A stretch of 64,000 nucleotides of DNA, taken from JAEXOD01 sp963667875. GTDB lineage: Bacteria > Bacteroidota > Ignavibacteria > Ignavibacteriales > Melioribacteraceae. The stretch is from positions 62,001-126,000 of the forward strand of contig CAXXGC010000003.1 in assembly GCA_963667875.2 (NCBI GenBank), written 5' to 3'. A program made the translations under genes and the position numbers. Of the stretch, positions 1-9,426 are shown in pieces. Under the pieces are notes generated by a model. It was given only the letters and a program-made list of their open reading frames with translations. It did no database searches and was not told the origin of the DNA. The stretch's first letter is position 1; the number at the start of each line of letters is the position of its first letter.

Positions 1-2825
1 TGTTTTAATAACTCATTTGTAAAATCAACTAATAAAATTGCATTTTTGGCAACTAAACCCATAAGTGTAATTAAGCCCAAAATAGAAAATAAACTTAAAT
101 CCTCCATTGTTAAAGCTAAAGCAGTAAATGAACCAATCATTGCAAGAGGTATAGCAAACAATACTACAAATGGATATAACAATGAATTATAAAGTGCTAC
201 CATTATCAAATATATTAAAATAATTCCGGCTATTAACGCAAAACCCAATCTTTGGAATGTATCGTTTTGTCTCTGTAACATTCCGGCTGGCTGAACGATA
301 ACACCATTTGGAATATTTCCCTTAAGCGCGGCTTCAATCTCATTTCCAATAGTGCCGGATGATCGTCCTATTACGTTACAACTTATTGTATACGAACTCA
401 TTCTGTCAATACGTTCCAACATGCTGGGTCCCATTGTTTGCGAAATATCGGCAAATTGCTTTAATTCAACCATTTGTCCATAATTATTTATAAAATTAAT
501 AGCAGCCACATTGGCAATATTCTGTTTATCGAATTTATCGAATTGAAGGTTTATATCATATTCGTAAGCACCATCTTTATATTTGGAATCCGTATTACCT
601 GCTAAGGCAGTTCTTAGTGTTGCACCCACAGAAGCTACGGAAAGACCTAATTCTTCCATTTTACTTCTGTTAATTTGAATACTAATTTCAGGTTTGGGAT
701 CATCAATTGAATATTTAACATCAATAGTACCGGGAATTTTTTTTATTAAATCCATAACAATAGCCGCACTTGAATCAACCAACATTAAATCGGTACCTTT
801 CACAACATATTCAATTGCTGCGGAATTTGTTTCCCCGGTTATGATTTTGGGGGAAGTTCTTACTTTTATACCCGGAATTTTAGATAATATCTCATTTTTT
901 ATAGTCTCTCCAAAGTCCTTAATTCCAAATGTTCGTTCATTTTTTTCGACAATTGAAACAGTAATTTGGGTTATATTGTTACGTGATGAAGACGCAAGCA
1001 TAGAACTGGATTGTCCAACGTTGGACATAACTTTTAATACCTCCGGTTTTGCAAATAACAAATCTTCAATTTTTTTAGTTATCATATTGTTTTCGTACGT
1101 GGAAATTTGTGGCGGCATTTCCAAATCCACAACAATCTCACTTTGGTCGGTATCAGCAATAAATGTTGCTCCAATAAATCCGGTACCCATTAACGTTAAA
1201 GCAGCAACAAATAAAATAAATACTGCTGTATAAACTTTAATTTTATTTTTTAAAGCCCAAACAAGTATATCTTCATATAAATTTTTTAATCCTTCAAAGG
1301 CTTTTTCAAATTTTACATTAAATTTGTTGCTTAAAGTAGGTTTTGTTGTATCATTTAATTTGGCAAATTTTGATAACAATAACGGTGTTAAGCTAAAGGA
1401 TACCAACAGACTTGTAAGTGTTGAAACAATTAATGGCAGCGAAAATTCTTTTAACATATTGCCAATAATACCGCCGGTAAGTGATAACGGAAAAAATACC
1501 GAAACTATTACAAGCGTGATAGAAGTTGCAGTAAATAAAATTTGTTTTGCTCCTTCCAATGCAGCTTCTATTTTAGATTTGCCCATTTCCATATATCTAA
1601 AAATGTTTTCTACTACCACAATGGAATCATCAACTAAAATTCCTACTGCAAGAGAGAGAGCCATTAATGACATAATATTTAATGTATAATTAAAAGCATA
1701 TATAAATATAAAAGCCGGCAGCATTGATAAAGGTACGGCAACCATAACAATTAAAGCCGAACGGATGTTATGAAGGAAAAGAAAACATATTAACGATACA
1801 ATAAAAATAGCTAATATTAAATCTTCAACAACCGCATTAACCGATTCCATTGTGTAAATTGAATTATCGGAGGCAATGTTAAATTGAAGATTATCGGATT
1901 TATATTCCGTTTCCAAAGTTTTTAATTCGTTTTTAATTAAAGCACAAACAGCTACTGCGTTGGCATCCGATTGTTTTTGTACATGCACACCAATTGATGA
2001 TTGACCGTTTAATCGGCTTTCTTTGGAAAACTCTACAATTCCGTCACTAACTTCTGCAACATCCTTAATATATATTTTTCCGCCATTGGAATTTACCGAT
2101 ATAATAGTATTTTTTAACTGTTCAAGTGAAGTAAATTTTGCTGATAAACGAACAGTATAACGTTTTGTTTCATCCTCAACTCGTCCCGTAGGAAAATCCA
2201 TATTTGCCTGTTGCATAGCCTGTAGAATTTGAAGAATTGAAAGATTATATGCTTTTAATTTTTCCTGATCAATGGCTACTTGAATTTCGCGCTGGCTGCC
2301 GCCAATTAATGAAATTAGTCCAACTCCTTGCAATTTTGACAAATGTGGTTGAATTTTATCTTCCATCATTTTATAAAACACGGTTGGTTTTAAGTTTGAC
2401 GATGCGGCAAATTGAATAACAGGCATTTCATCGGATGCAAATTTGCTTATTGTTGGTGTTTTAACATCCGTTGGCAAATCGGGCAATATTGCGTTTATTT
2501 TCCTTTGTGCATCCTGAAGAGAAATGTTTGGATCGGCACCGCTTTTTAATTCAATTACGGTTGCAACAAATCCTTCTTGTGATGTGGAGGTAATTTTATC
2601 AATATTCTCCAATGAAGAAACAGCGTCCTCAATTTTTTTTGCCACCGATGTTTCAACTTCGGAAGCTGAGGCTCCGGGGTAAACAGTAGCTATTGTTAAT
2701 ATATTTGCTTCAAATTTTGGAATTAAATTTATATTTAACTGGGTGTAAGTAATTATTCCCAATAGTGCTATTAATGTGAATAATACAAAAACAATTAAAG
2801 GTCTTTTTATTGATAGTTCAATCAT
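1..2825 (-). CDS. RND efflux pump inner-membrane permease (AcrB/HAE1-like), 3' end cut by window edge
   Basis: About 941 residues are visible from ATG at 2825 (MIELSIKRPL); the frame is open to the left edge, so roughly the last 100 of the usual 1030-1050 residues are missing. The N terminus matches AcrB-type pumps: a first membrane helix, then a large periplasmic porter domain starting LNINLIPKFE and VYPGASASEVE. The fourth-helix motif GILVDDSIVVVENI carries the paired aspartates used for proton relay in this family. A second copy of the helix-plus-porter fold follows, and the visible end falls in the C-terminal helices. As family knowledge, it is the proton-driven pump of a tripartite drug or solvent exporter. 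It starts 11 nt after the adaptor gene and is the last visible gene of the OMP-adaptor-pump operon. Substrate cannot be told from sequence. Confidence 0.93.
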   Translation of the reverse strand, partial: MIELSIKRPLIVFVLFTLIALLGIITYTQLNINLIPKFEANILTIATVYPGASASEVETSVAKKIEDAVSSLENIDKITSTSQEGFVATVIELKSGADPNISLQDAQRKINAILPDLPTDVKTPTISKFASDEMPVIQFAASSNLKPTVFYKMMEDKIQPHLSKLQGVGLISLIGGSQREIQVAIDQEKLKAYNLSILQILQAMQQANMDFPTGRVEDETKRYTVRLSAKFTSLEQLKNTIISVNSNGGKIYIKDVAEVSDGIVEFSKESRLNGQSSIGVHVQKQSDANAVAVCALIKNELKTLETEYKSDNLQFNIASDNSIYTMESVNAVVEDLILAIFIVSLICFLFLHNIRSALIVMVAVPLSMLPAFIFIYAFNYTLNIMSLMALSLAVGILVDDSIVVVENIFRYMEMGKSKIEAALEGAKQILFTATSITLVIVSVFFPLSLTGGIIGNMLKEFSLPLIVSTLTSLLVSFSLTPLLLSKFAKLNDTTKPTLSNKFNVKFEKAFEGLKNLYEDILVWALKNKIKVYTAVFILFVAALTLMGTGFIGATFIADTDQSEIVVDLEMPPQISTYENNMITKKIEDLLFAKPEVLKVMSNVGQSSSMLASSSRNNITQITVSIVEKNERTFGIKDFGETIKNEILSKIPGIKVRTSPKIITGETNSAAIEYVVKGTDLMLVDSSAAIVMDLIKKIPGTIDVKYSIDDPKPEISIQINRSKMEELGLSVASVGATLRTALAGNTDSKYKDGAYEYDINLQFDKFDKQNIANVAAINFINNYGQMVELKQFADISQTMGPSMLERIDRMSSYTISCNVIGRSSGTIGNEIEAALKGNIPNGVIVQPAGMLQRQNDTFQRLGFALIAGIILIYLIMVALYNSLLYPFVVLFAIPLAMIGSFTALALTMEDLSLFSILGLITLMGLVAKNAILLVDFTNELLK

Positions 2826-2836
2826 ATTTTTACTCT

Positions 2837-3892
2837 TTAGTTGTTGATTATGATAACTGGTGAATTATCAGATAAGTTGATTTGTCCGGTAGTTACAACT
2901 AAATCATTTTCATTAAGACCTGATAAAACTTCAAGATTGTTTCCTAAATCGCGGCCGACTGTAATTGGTATTTGAGAAACAATATTATTTTCTACAACAT
3001 ATACTTTTGCGTTTTTAACGCTTCCTATTAATGATTCTCTTGGAATTAACAACGATGGTCCGATGGCCGGAAAATTAAACTCCACATTAACAAAAGTACC
3101 AGCTTTTAACTGATTGGCAGCCAAATTGTTAACCAAAACCTCAACAGGATAATTATGAACTTTATCGCCCTGCTGGCTTACAAAGTTTACTTTTCCGGTG
3201 GTGCTCCAACCGGGATAAACGGATGAAGTAATTGTAACAGTTTGACCGTTTTTTAACTTATATGCTTCTTTTTCCGCTACATTTATTAAAACTTTAAGCT
3301 GACTAATATCCACAAGTGATAAAAGCGGGGTTCCCGGTGCTACAAAAGCCCCTTTTTCAATAAGTTTTGCTGTTACATAACCGCTTTGTGTTGCTGTTAT
3401 TTTTGTAAAACTTAATTGTTTTTTAGCTTGTTCAACCGATATTTTTGCTCTTTCAAAATCGATTTTTGCATCACGTAATCTTGTTTCGGAAATAGCGTTG
3501 CCATTATAAAGACTTTTGTTCTTATTATATTCGTCTTCAAATTTAGATAAATTGACTTGTGCTTGTTCCAAATTAAGTGAAGCTAATTTATCATCTATTT
3601 GAATTAATACTTTACCTTTTGTAACATATTCACCTAAACTAAAAAATATAGATTCAATTTGTCCTGATGTCTCCGCTTGAAGTGTTACTTCTTGTTTGGG
3701 AGAAGTAACTCCGGTTAGCATTAATAAACTGTTTTCTTCTTTTTTTATAACAGTTTTTACAGAAACGGTTGTTTTTACGCCTTCCTTTGTTTTTTTGTTT
3801 TCATCAATTACAGATTTATTTACAACAAGTTTAATTATTATCAATATAATTAAGGCAATTACGGACGTAATTAAAATTATTCTTTTCTTCAT
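2837..3892 (-). CDS. RND efflux periplasmic adaptor (HlyD/MFP family)
   Basis: About 351 residues. An N-terminal membrane anchor (MKKRIILITSVIALIILIIIK) is followed by a lipoyl/barrel-sandwich half (VTSPKQEVTLQAETSGQIESI), a short coiled-coil hairpin around residues 100-150, the second lipoyl half (GYVTAKLIEKGAFVAPGTPL) and beta-barrel plus membrane-proximal domains. This order is standard for AcrA/MexA adaptors, which couple the inner-membrane pump to the outer-membrane channel. I chose ATG at 3892 because it begins the anchor helix and has GAG about 9 nt upstream; an in-frame TTG at 3925 would add 11 charged residues and overlap the upstream gene. It lies 16 nt after the TolC-like gene and 11 nt before the pump gene, so the three are one operon. 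Confidence 0.92.
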   Translation of the reverse strand: MKKRIILITSVIALIILIIIKLVVNKSVIDENKKTKEGVKTTVSVKTVIKKEENSLLMLTGVTSPKQEVTLQAETSGQIESIFFSLGEYVTKGKVLIQIDDKLASLNLEQAQVNLSKFEDEYNKNKSLYNGNAISETRLRDAKIDFERAKISVEQAKKQLSFTKITATQSGYVTAKLIEKGAFVAPGTPLLSLVDISQLKVLINVAEKEAYKLKNGQTVTITSSVYPGWSTTGKVNFVSQQGDKVHNYPVEVLVNNLAANQLKAGTFVNVEFNFPAIGPSLLIPRESLIGSVKNAKVYVVENNIVSQIPITVGRDLGNNLEVLSGLNENDLVVTTGQINLSDNSPVIIINN

Positions 3893-3908
3893 TTCATTTA
3901 TCTCGTTT

Positions 3909-5318
3909 TTATTTAGTATTTTCAATATTTGTTAAATAAACAGACATAGTTCCTTTAGCTTTTTCCATATCAAATTTTGCTATATAAAGTTCTAATAACG
4001 AATTTATATAATTTGTTTGAGCTTCGCGTAATTTTGTTTCCGAATCGACTAAGGAAAATGCTTCTGTTACACCTTCTTTATATTCAATTAAGGTGATATC
4101 GTATACTTTTTGAGCAAGATCCATATTAAGCTTGTTAGTCTTTGTATTTTCAAATGCATTATTAAATTTTGTAACCGCATTGGATACCTGCATATTTATA
4201 CCGTTCTCAGCCTTTTTAATATCTTCTTTTACAATATCAACTTGAAGATCGGCCTGCTGCATTTTTGCGTATGTTTGTCCCCCGGTAAAAATAGGGAAGC
4301 GCATTTGTAAACCGACCGAATAAAAATTAAACCACTTTTCATTTGAGTCGAACAGGTCGAATTTTGTTCTTAATCCCTGATATGAAAAACTGCCATAAGC
4401 ACTTATTGAAGGAAGATATTGAGCAAAGATATTCTTTTTGTTAAGTTTTTGAAGTTCCAAAGTGGTTTGAAGAATTTTATAATCGTTTCTGTTTTCAAAA
4501 TTTACCGTTTCGTCATTTTCGTAATTAAAACCTGTAATGTCTTTTTCAAGTAATTTATCATCAGTAAATTTTACGCTGTCGGATAATGAAATTACCTGAT
4601 TAATATTCATACCCATTTGGAATTTTAAATTATTATATGATTGGGTTAAATATTCATTCGCTTTTTTAAGCTGGTATATAATATTGTTTTTGCTTACATT
4701 TAATCTGTTTACATCAACTTCTTTTGCTTTCCCGTTTTGATAAAAAAGTTTAGTATCTGCTAATGATTTATCTATTAATTTACTGTTTTGTTCAAGTAAA
4801 GTTATCTGCTTTTGGAGTACAAGGGTTTGGTAATAAGCAGCCGCTATATTATATTCAATATCTTCCGATACATATTCCTTTTTTTGTTTATAATAAAGAT
4901 TTGAATATTTGGCTGCATCCAAACCTATCCAAAAAGAGCCGTTAAATATCATTTGAGTGGCTTCTGCCGAAAAAGTGTAATTATATTGTGTGCCAAATTT
5001 TGCTTCCATTAACGAGCCTGCTGCTCCTCCAAAACTTTCCCCGGGTAACACTTGAGTTGGCAATTCAATATTATCTACAATATTTCCGGATAATGTTATT
5101 TGCGGTAAACCGCTTCCAATAACCTCATTAATTTTTTTATAGGATTGCTCCTCTTCTATTGCGGATTTTTTTATATCATTGTTATTTTCTTTTGCGTATT
5201 TAATACATTGCAACAATGTATAATTACTTTTTCCATCTTGGGCTGTATTATTTTGCAGCAATAAAACGGTGAAAACAAAAAATAAACTTCCAATATACAT
5301 TAATGTTTTGTTTTTCAA
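3909..5318 (-). CDS. TolC-family outer-membrane efflux channel
   Basis: 469 residues with a signal peptide (about residues 5-27). It has two TolC-type repeats: long helical stretches (QKQITLLEQNSKLIDKSL; the last 120 residues) and a beta segment (NFYSVGLQMRFPIFTGG). The motif MRFPIFTGGQTYAKMQQA is typical of OEP/TolC proteins, which form the outer-membrane and periplasmic tunnel of tripartite pumps. The likely start is TTG at 5318, since AGGAG sits 5 nt upstream and the signal peptide follows at once; the next in-frame ATG (5300) has no such site. It is the first gene of the efflux operon, and a candidate sigma-54 promoter lies about 45 nt upstream. Confidence 0.92.
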   Translation of the reverse strand: MKNKTLMYIGSLFFVFTVLLLQNNTAQDGKSNYTLLQCIKYAKENNNDIKKSAIEEEQSYKKINEVIGSGLPQITLSGNIVDNIELPTQVLPGESFGGAAGSLMEAKFGTQYNYTFSAEATQMIFNGSFWIGLDAAKYSNLYYKQKKEYVSEDIEYNIAAAYYQTLVLQKQITLLEQNSKLIDKSLADTKLFYQNGKAKEVDVNRLNVSKNNIIYQLKKANEYLTQSYNNLKFQMGMNINQVISLSDSVKFTDDKLLEKDITGFNYENDETVNFENRNDYKILQTTLELQKLNKKNIFAQYLPSISAYGSFSYQGLRTKFDLFDSNEKWFNFYSVGLQMRFPIFTGGQTYAKMQQADLQVDIVKEDIKKAENGINMQVSNAVTKFNNAFENTKTNKLNMDLAQKVYDITLIEYKEGVTEAFSLVDSETKLREAQTNYINSLLELYIAKFDMEKAKGTMSVYLTNIENTK

Positions 5319-5360
5319 TTTTTCTCCTAATTACTTCCAAATGTTATTAATATGCGGATT

Positions 5361-5380
5361 GATAGACAAGTATAATGCCA
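5361..5380 (-). promoter_or_regulatory. Candidate sigma-54 (-24/-12) promoter for the efflux operon
   Basis: On the minus strand the sequence TGGCATTATACTTGTC has the GG-N10-G(C) spacing and the TGGCA and TTG blocks of sigma-54 promoters, but ends GT rather than the usual GC at -12. It would start transcription near 5354, giving a leader of about 36 nt before the TolC-like gene. The divergent neighbour encodes a sigma-54 activator, which raises the likelihood. No experiment supports it here. Confidence 0.42.
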
Positions 5381-5516
5381 TTTTACTAAATGAATAAATA
5401 AATCTCCATACAATTTGGGAAGGAGAGGATTTGAATGTTTATAATAAAAACTAATTGTTAATGTAACCTATTTATTTTTATATAGTTACGAACCAGTCTT
5501 TTTTATATCAATTAGT

Positions 5517-5544
5517 TTGAAGATAAAGGAACAATTTTTATAAT
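5517..5544 (+). promoter_or_regulatory. Candidate sigma-70-type promoter of the sigma-54 activator gene
   Basis: TTGAAG at 5517-5522, a 16-bp spacer and TATAAT at 5539-5544. Transcription would start near 5551, leaving a leader of about 100 nt that contains the two direct repeats at 5579-5628. Confidence 0.5.
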
Positions 5545-5578
5545 AGCCCGATTGGAAATCTCTTATAAAAAGTTTTAT

Positions 5579-5628
5579 TGCTTAAATAAAATCAATTACT
5601 TATTTTTACTGCTTAAATAAAATCAATT
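5579..5628 (+). promoter_or_regulatory. Paired 19-bp direct repeat, candidate activator/operator sites
   Basis: TGCTTAAATAAAATCAATT occurs perfectly at 5579-5597 and again at 5610-5628. The 31-bp period is close to three turns of DNA, so both copies face the same side of the helix. They lie between the divergent efflux operon and the activator gene, and downstream of the proposed activator promoter. Direct repeats placed like this suit enhancer sites for a sigma-54 activator or autoregulation. The function is inference. Confidence 0.5.
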
Positions 5629-5651
5629 GTCTTTATATAAGGTGAGTATAT

Positions 5652-7787
5652 ATGATAACTAATAAATTAGAATTTATCAATTCTTTATCTGAAACAATAA
5701 CAAATACCAAAAACAATGTCATTTTATTTTCAACACTTCTGCAAAGAATTAATATTGCTTATAATTTTGATATATGTGGTATATCGGTTATTGATAAAGA
5801 TAGAGAAAACATAGGGTTTGGAGTTGGAACGTTAGAAAATGCAAATAATGATTTGTTTGGGGATTTTTGGTACAATACTATAAGTGCAACCAAACTTCCA
5901 TTTTATTTGCAGTTTGCTAATAATGAAATACTAACCGTTAATGCAAGTTTTTTTTATACGCTAAAAAAAAGGAATGAATGGCAGTCCGAATTTGAAAAAG
6001 TACTAAAGGATAAAAATGTAACCGAATTATATTTTATACCACTAAAAACTAAAGAGGAATTAGTTGGTTATTTGATATTATCCTTAAAAGAATTAAGTTT
6101 TAACAAATCCGAAAATGATTTTTTAATATTAATTGCGGGGCTATTGGCTTCTGTTGTTTATGGAGCACGTGCAGAGGATGAACTACGGCACTTGGAAAAA
6201 GAAAGAGAATTACGGATTAAACTTTTTGAAATAATTGTAACATTAAAAGATAAAAATCAATTTTTAAATGTTTTGGTTAACAATATTAACAATATTATTC
6301 CGAGCGATTATATTGGATTATATGCAAGCGACACTGAATCCAACCAGCATATTTATTTTAGTTATATAAAAAATAGTGAAAAAAAGTTCAAATCCAGTCC
6401 AATATCAGTCGAAACTCAAAATTCTTTTAAAGTATTAAGAGAGGAATTTGCTTCAATTAATAATGATTATATAGAATTTACCGGATTAGAATTAGAAAAT
6501 ATTTGTAAAAAATCAATTTATTTAAAAAAAGTAAAAGAAAGCAATTTAATATCTTCTTTTTTGATGATAAAATATTCAGTTAAAAATAAGGGTGCTTTAA
6601 ATTTGGTTTTAGGACGTAAAGAAGCGCATAAACCCAAACGAGAAATTGATTATTTGTTTTGGTACGATATTAATTCATTTTTTGGTCTTAAAGAAATAGA
6701 TTTGGTTCATCATTTATTACCGCAAATTGCTTTAATGCTTGGGTTCTATTATATGTTTGATGAAATATCTATTTTAACCAAAAAATTAGAGCAGGAAAAA
6801 AGTTATTTATTGGAGGAAATAAATTTTTCAAATACTTTTCAGGAAATAATTGGTAACAGTAGCGCAATACAAACAACATTAAATAAAGTAACACAGGTTG
6901 CAGCACTTGAAGCTACAGTTTTAATACAAGGCGAAACAGGAACCGGAAAAGAATTAATTGCTAAAGCCGTACATAATTTAAGCAAACGTAAAAACAATGC
7001 ATTTATTACAGTAAATTGTGCGGCACTTCCGGCACAGCTTATCGAATCGGAATTGTTCGGTCATGAAAAAGGGAGTTTTACAGGCGCATATGAAAAACGA
7101 ATTGGTAAATTTGAAATAGCTGACGGCGGAACAATATTTTTAGATGAAATTGGCGAGCTGCCTATTGAAATTCAATCGAAGCTGTTAAGAGTGTTGCAAG
7201 AAAAAAAATTTGAAAGAGTAGGGGGGAGAGAAACAATTTCTTCCGATGTTAGAATTATTTCTGCAACCAATCGAAATCTGGAAAAAGAAATTTCCTTAGG
7301 AAAATTTAGACCTGATTTATTTTTTAGACTAAACGTTTTTCCAATTGTTGTACCTCCGCTACGTGAAAGAAAGGAAGATATTCCATCCTTAGTTAAACAT
7401 TTTGTTGATATATTTTCCAAACGAATTGGCAGTGCAGTAAAATTGATAAAAAAAACAGATATGGAATTATTGATGGAATATAACTGGCCCGGAAATATTC
7501 GTGAATTAGAACATTTAATTGAACGATCAATTATTATTTCAAAAGGTGATCACCTGAATTTTGAAAATTATTTATTTGAAAATAAAGGACTTAAACAAGA
7601 TATTTCGGAATTTAAAACATTAATAAATATAGAAAAAGAACACATTATTGAAGCGCTTAATTTAACAAATGGAAAAGTAACCGGCGAAAAAAGTGCTTCT
7701 CAACTGCTTGGAATAAACGGAAAAACACTTGGCAGCAAAATGAAAAAACTCGGAATTAAACGGGAAGTTGTAATTATTGCAAAATAG
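5652..7787 (+). CDS. Sigma-54-dependent transcriptional activator, GAF-AAA+-Fis
   Basis: 711 residues. The first 390 form a sensory half that looks like one or two GAF-type domains (about 15-170 and 195-380), ending in a coiled coil (ISILTKKLEQEKSYLLEEI). The AAA+ domain starts near 396: Walker A GETGTGKE at 427-434, GSFTGA near 474 (the sigma-54 contact loop, with Ser for the usual second Ala), and Walker B GGTIFLDEIGE. A Fis-type helix-turn-helix closes the protein (SASQLLGINGKTLGSKMKKL). Proteins of this type hydrolyse ATP to open sigma-54 promoters. The gene is divergent from the efflux operon, so it most likely activates that operon; the signal sensed by the GAF half is unknown. Confidence 0.92.
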   Translation: MITNKLEFINSLSETITNTKNNVILFSTLLQRINIAYNFDICGISVIDKDRENIGFGVGTLENANNDLFGDFWYNTISATKLPFYLQFANNEILTVNASFFYTLKKRNEWQSEFEKVLKDKNVTELYFIPLKTKEELVGYLILSLKELSFNKSENDFLILIAGLLASVVYGARAEDELRHLEKERELRIKLFEIIVTLKDKNQFLNVLVNNINNIIPSDYIGLYASDTESNQHIYFSYIKNSEKKFKSSPISVETQNSFKVLREEFASINNDYIEFTGLELENICKKSIYLKKVKESNLISSFLMIKYSVKNKGALNLVLGRKEAHKPKREIDYLFWYDINSFFGLKEIDLVHHLLPQIALMLGFYYMFDEISILTKKLEQEKSYLLEEINFSNTFQEIIGNSSAIQTTLNKVTQVAALEATVLIQGETGTGKELIAKAVHNLSKRKNNAFITVNCAALPAQLIESELFGHEKGSFTGAYEKRIGKFEIADGGTIFLDEIGELPIEIQSKLLRVLQEKKFERVGGRETISSDVRIISATNRNLEKEISLGKFRPDLFFRLNVFPIVVPPLRERKEDIPSLVKHFVDIFSKRIGSAVKLIKKTDMELLMEYNWPGNIRELEHLIERSIIISKGDHLNFENYLFENKGLKQDISEFKTLINIEKEHIIEALNLTNGKVTGEKSASQLLGINGKTLGSKMKKLGIKREVVIIAK

Positions 7788-7950
7788 TATTATATTTTAA
7801 GTCTTTAAATTACTTTTAAGGCAAAAGAGATAAAACAAAAAATATTTTTTTCATTAAACACTTTCAATTTTAACATTTATTCATTATTTTTGTAAGTTAT
7901 AAAGTTTTAAGTGTTTGTAGCAAGAATTAAGAAAATTATTTGGAGATACA

Positions 7951-8571
7951 ATGGCAGATTATAATTTAACTGCAACGAGAAGATCAATTAGTACTAAAGG
8001 TGCTGTAAATGAGATGAGAAGAAATAGTTTAATTCCTGGCAACTATTATAGTAAAGGTCAAGAAGCTATTTCGATTTCTGTAAAAGAAAACAGTTTTAAG
8101 CCATTAGTATTCACAGCTGAATCACACTTAGTTAATTTAACTATTGATTCTGACCCTGCAGTTCGCTGTATGGTAAAAGAAGTACAATTTCATCCTGTAA
8201 CGGATAGAATTATACATTTTGATTTAATGGGCGTTAGCGCTAATGAAGTTTTAACAATGGAAGTTCCTATTTTATTTGTAGGATCTGCTGTTGGTGTTAA
8301 AGAAGGCGGAGTTTTACAAGAAACCTTGCATAAATTAGAAATTGAATGTTTACCTCAGTTTGTTCCACAGCATATTGAAATTGATATTACCGATTTACAC
8401 CTTGGTAAATCATTACATGTTGGTGATGTTAAAATTGAAAACGTTACTATTTTAAATGCTGAAGACGTGATTATAGTATCAGTATTATCACCACGTGCTG
8501 AAGAAGAATCATCAACCGATGCTGCTGAACCTGTTGTTATTGGAAAAGGTAAAGCTGAAGACGAGGAATAA
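7951..8571 (+). CDS. rplY: 50S ribosomal protein L25/general stress protein Ctc
   Basis: 206 residues, the long TL5/CTC form: an N-terminal 5S rRNA-binding L25 domain (about 1-90) followed by the C-terminal beta domain (DLMGVSANEVLTMEVPILFVG, DITDLHLGKSLHVGDV) and an acidic tail, as usual in this family. GGAG lies about 6 nt upstream of ATG. The next gene, pth, begins 10 nt after the stop, a pairing seen in many bacteria. No strong terminator separates it from the regulator upstream. Confidence 0.95.
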   Translation: MADYNLTATRRSISTKGAVNEMRRNSLIPGNYYSKGQEAISISVKENSFKPLVFTAESHLVNLTIDSDPAVRCMVKEVQFHPVTDRIIHFDLMGVSANEVLTMEVPILFVGSAVGVKEGGVLQETLHKLEIECLPQFVPQHIEIDITDLHLGKSLHVGDVKIENVTILNAEDVIIVSVLSPRAEEESSTDAAEPVVIGKGKAEDEE

Positions 8572-8580
8572 TAAAAAGTT

Positions 8581-9168
8581 TTGCGAGTTTTATTTGGAAT
8601 TGGAAATCCCGGCATCAAGTACCAAAATACTTGGCATAATGCCGGGTTTATTATTTTAGATAAGCTTGCACAGTCGCTTAATCTGAGATATACTGCCTCA
8701 AAGTATAATTATATTTACGCCAAGGGTACATTAAATAACAACGAATTTATTATTGTTAAGCCTGCAACTTATGTTAATAACAGCGGCTTAGCAGCTTTAC
8801 AAATTTTAAAGAATTTTGAAGTTGAATTAAAAGATTATTTAGTTATTTGTGACGATTTAAATATTGATAAGGGATTGGTAAAAATAAAAAAAAATGGCGG
8901 AGACGGCGGTCATAATGGATTGTATTCATTAATTTATCATCTTAATTCAAATGAATTTCCGCGTTTACGTTTTGGAATTGGCAGCCAGTTTGAAAAAGGA
9001 AGTATGGCTGACTATGTGTTAAGTGAAATCAATACAAAGGATTATGAAACGATTGAGAAAGGACTGGATTTATCGGTCACTTTGTTAAATGAATTTATTA
9101 CCGGCGGATTAGATTTAATGTTAAATTGTTTTAGCAGAAATAAAAACAAATTAAAAACCGACTTATAA
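8581..9168 (+). CDS. pth: Peptidyl-tRNA hydrolase
   Basis: 195 residues. It releases peptides from prematurely dropped peptidyl-tRNA. The N terminus shows the family signature GIGNPGIKYQNTWHNAG, with the Asn and His that correspond to N10 and H20 of the E. coli enzyme; the catalytic Asp is in VICDDLNID, and GGDGGHNGL is the substrate-binding loop. The usual Arg before the catalytic His is Trp here (WHN instead of RHN), a mild departure. The start must be TTG at 8581, because the conserved strand MRVLFGIGNPG begins there and no ATG lies upstream in frame. It follows rplY after 9 nt. Confidence 0.95.
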   Translation: MRVLFGIGNPGIKYQNTWHNAGFIILDKLAQSLNLRYTASKYNYIYAKGTLNNNEFIIVKPATYVNNSGLAALQILKNFEVELKDYLVICDDLNIDKGLVKIKKNGGDGGHNGLYSLIYHLNSNEFPRLRFGIGSQFEKGSMADYVLSEINTKDYETIEKGLDLSVTLLNEFITGGLDLMLNCFSRNKNKLKTDL

Positions 9169-9311
9169 TTTAGTACATTATAATAGCTGAAATACATTGT
9201 TTGTTTATTTATTATGTCAGTTTTAGTTAAAGTTTTGCCTTAATTTTTCTGTAAAAACAGGTAAATATATACAAAACAAGCTCAAAAGTATTAATGGTGT
9301 TGGTTTAAATA

Positions 9312-9340
9312 TTGCACCTGTTAAATTTTATTTATATATT
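9312..9340 (+). promoter_or_regulatory. Promoter of the rpsF ribosomal operon
   Basis: TTGCAC at 9312-9317, a 17-bp spacer, and TATATT at 9335-9340. The start would be near 9347, leaving a leader of about 80 nt that holds the hairpin at 9395-9415. Confidence 0.55.
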
Positions 9341-9394
9341 GTAAGTCTATAATTTTAAAAAATATATTAATTAACCCTGCTCTCATAAATTTAT

Positions 9395-9421
9395 TATGGG
9401 GGCCATCAGCCCATAGGGAGG
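9395..9421 (+). promoter_or_regulatory. Leader hairpin directly before the rpsF ribosome-binding site
   Basis: TATGGG (9395-9400) pairs with CCCATA (9410-9415) around the 9-nt loop GGCCATCAG, and the Shine-Dalgarno sequence GGGAGG (9416-9421) follows immediately. Many rpsF operons carry a leader structure that binds S6:S18 and represses translation. This hairpin is in the right place, but I do not see the family's canonical motif clearly. Confidence 0.4.
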
Positions 9422-9426
9422 AAATT

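Noticed and set aside
694..1689. Plus-strand frames of 179 and 121 codons opposite the RND pump
   Set aside because: They lie entirely antisense to the pump gene, whose protein matches AcrB throughout.
5319..5651. Second gene or small RNA between the efflux operon and activator
   Set aside because: Only regulatory-looking repeats and promoter boxes; no open frame or stable RNA fold stands out.
7790..7950. Bacteroidetes-type promoter before rplY (TATTTTTG)
   Set aside because: The -7-like box is present by composition alone, with no matching upstream TTG box at the right distance.
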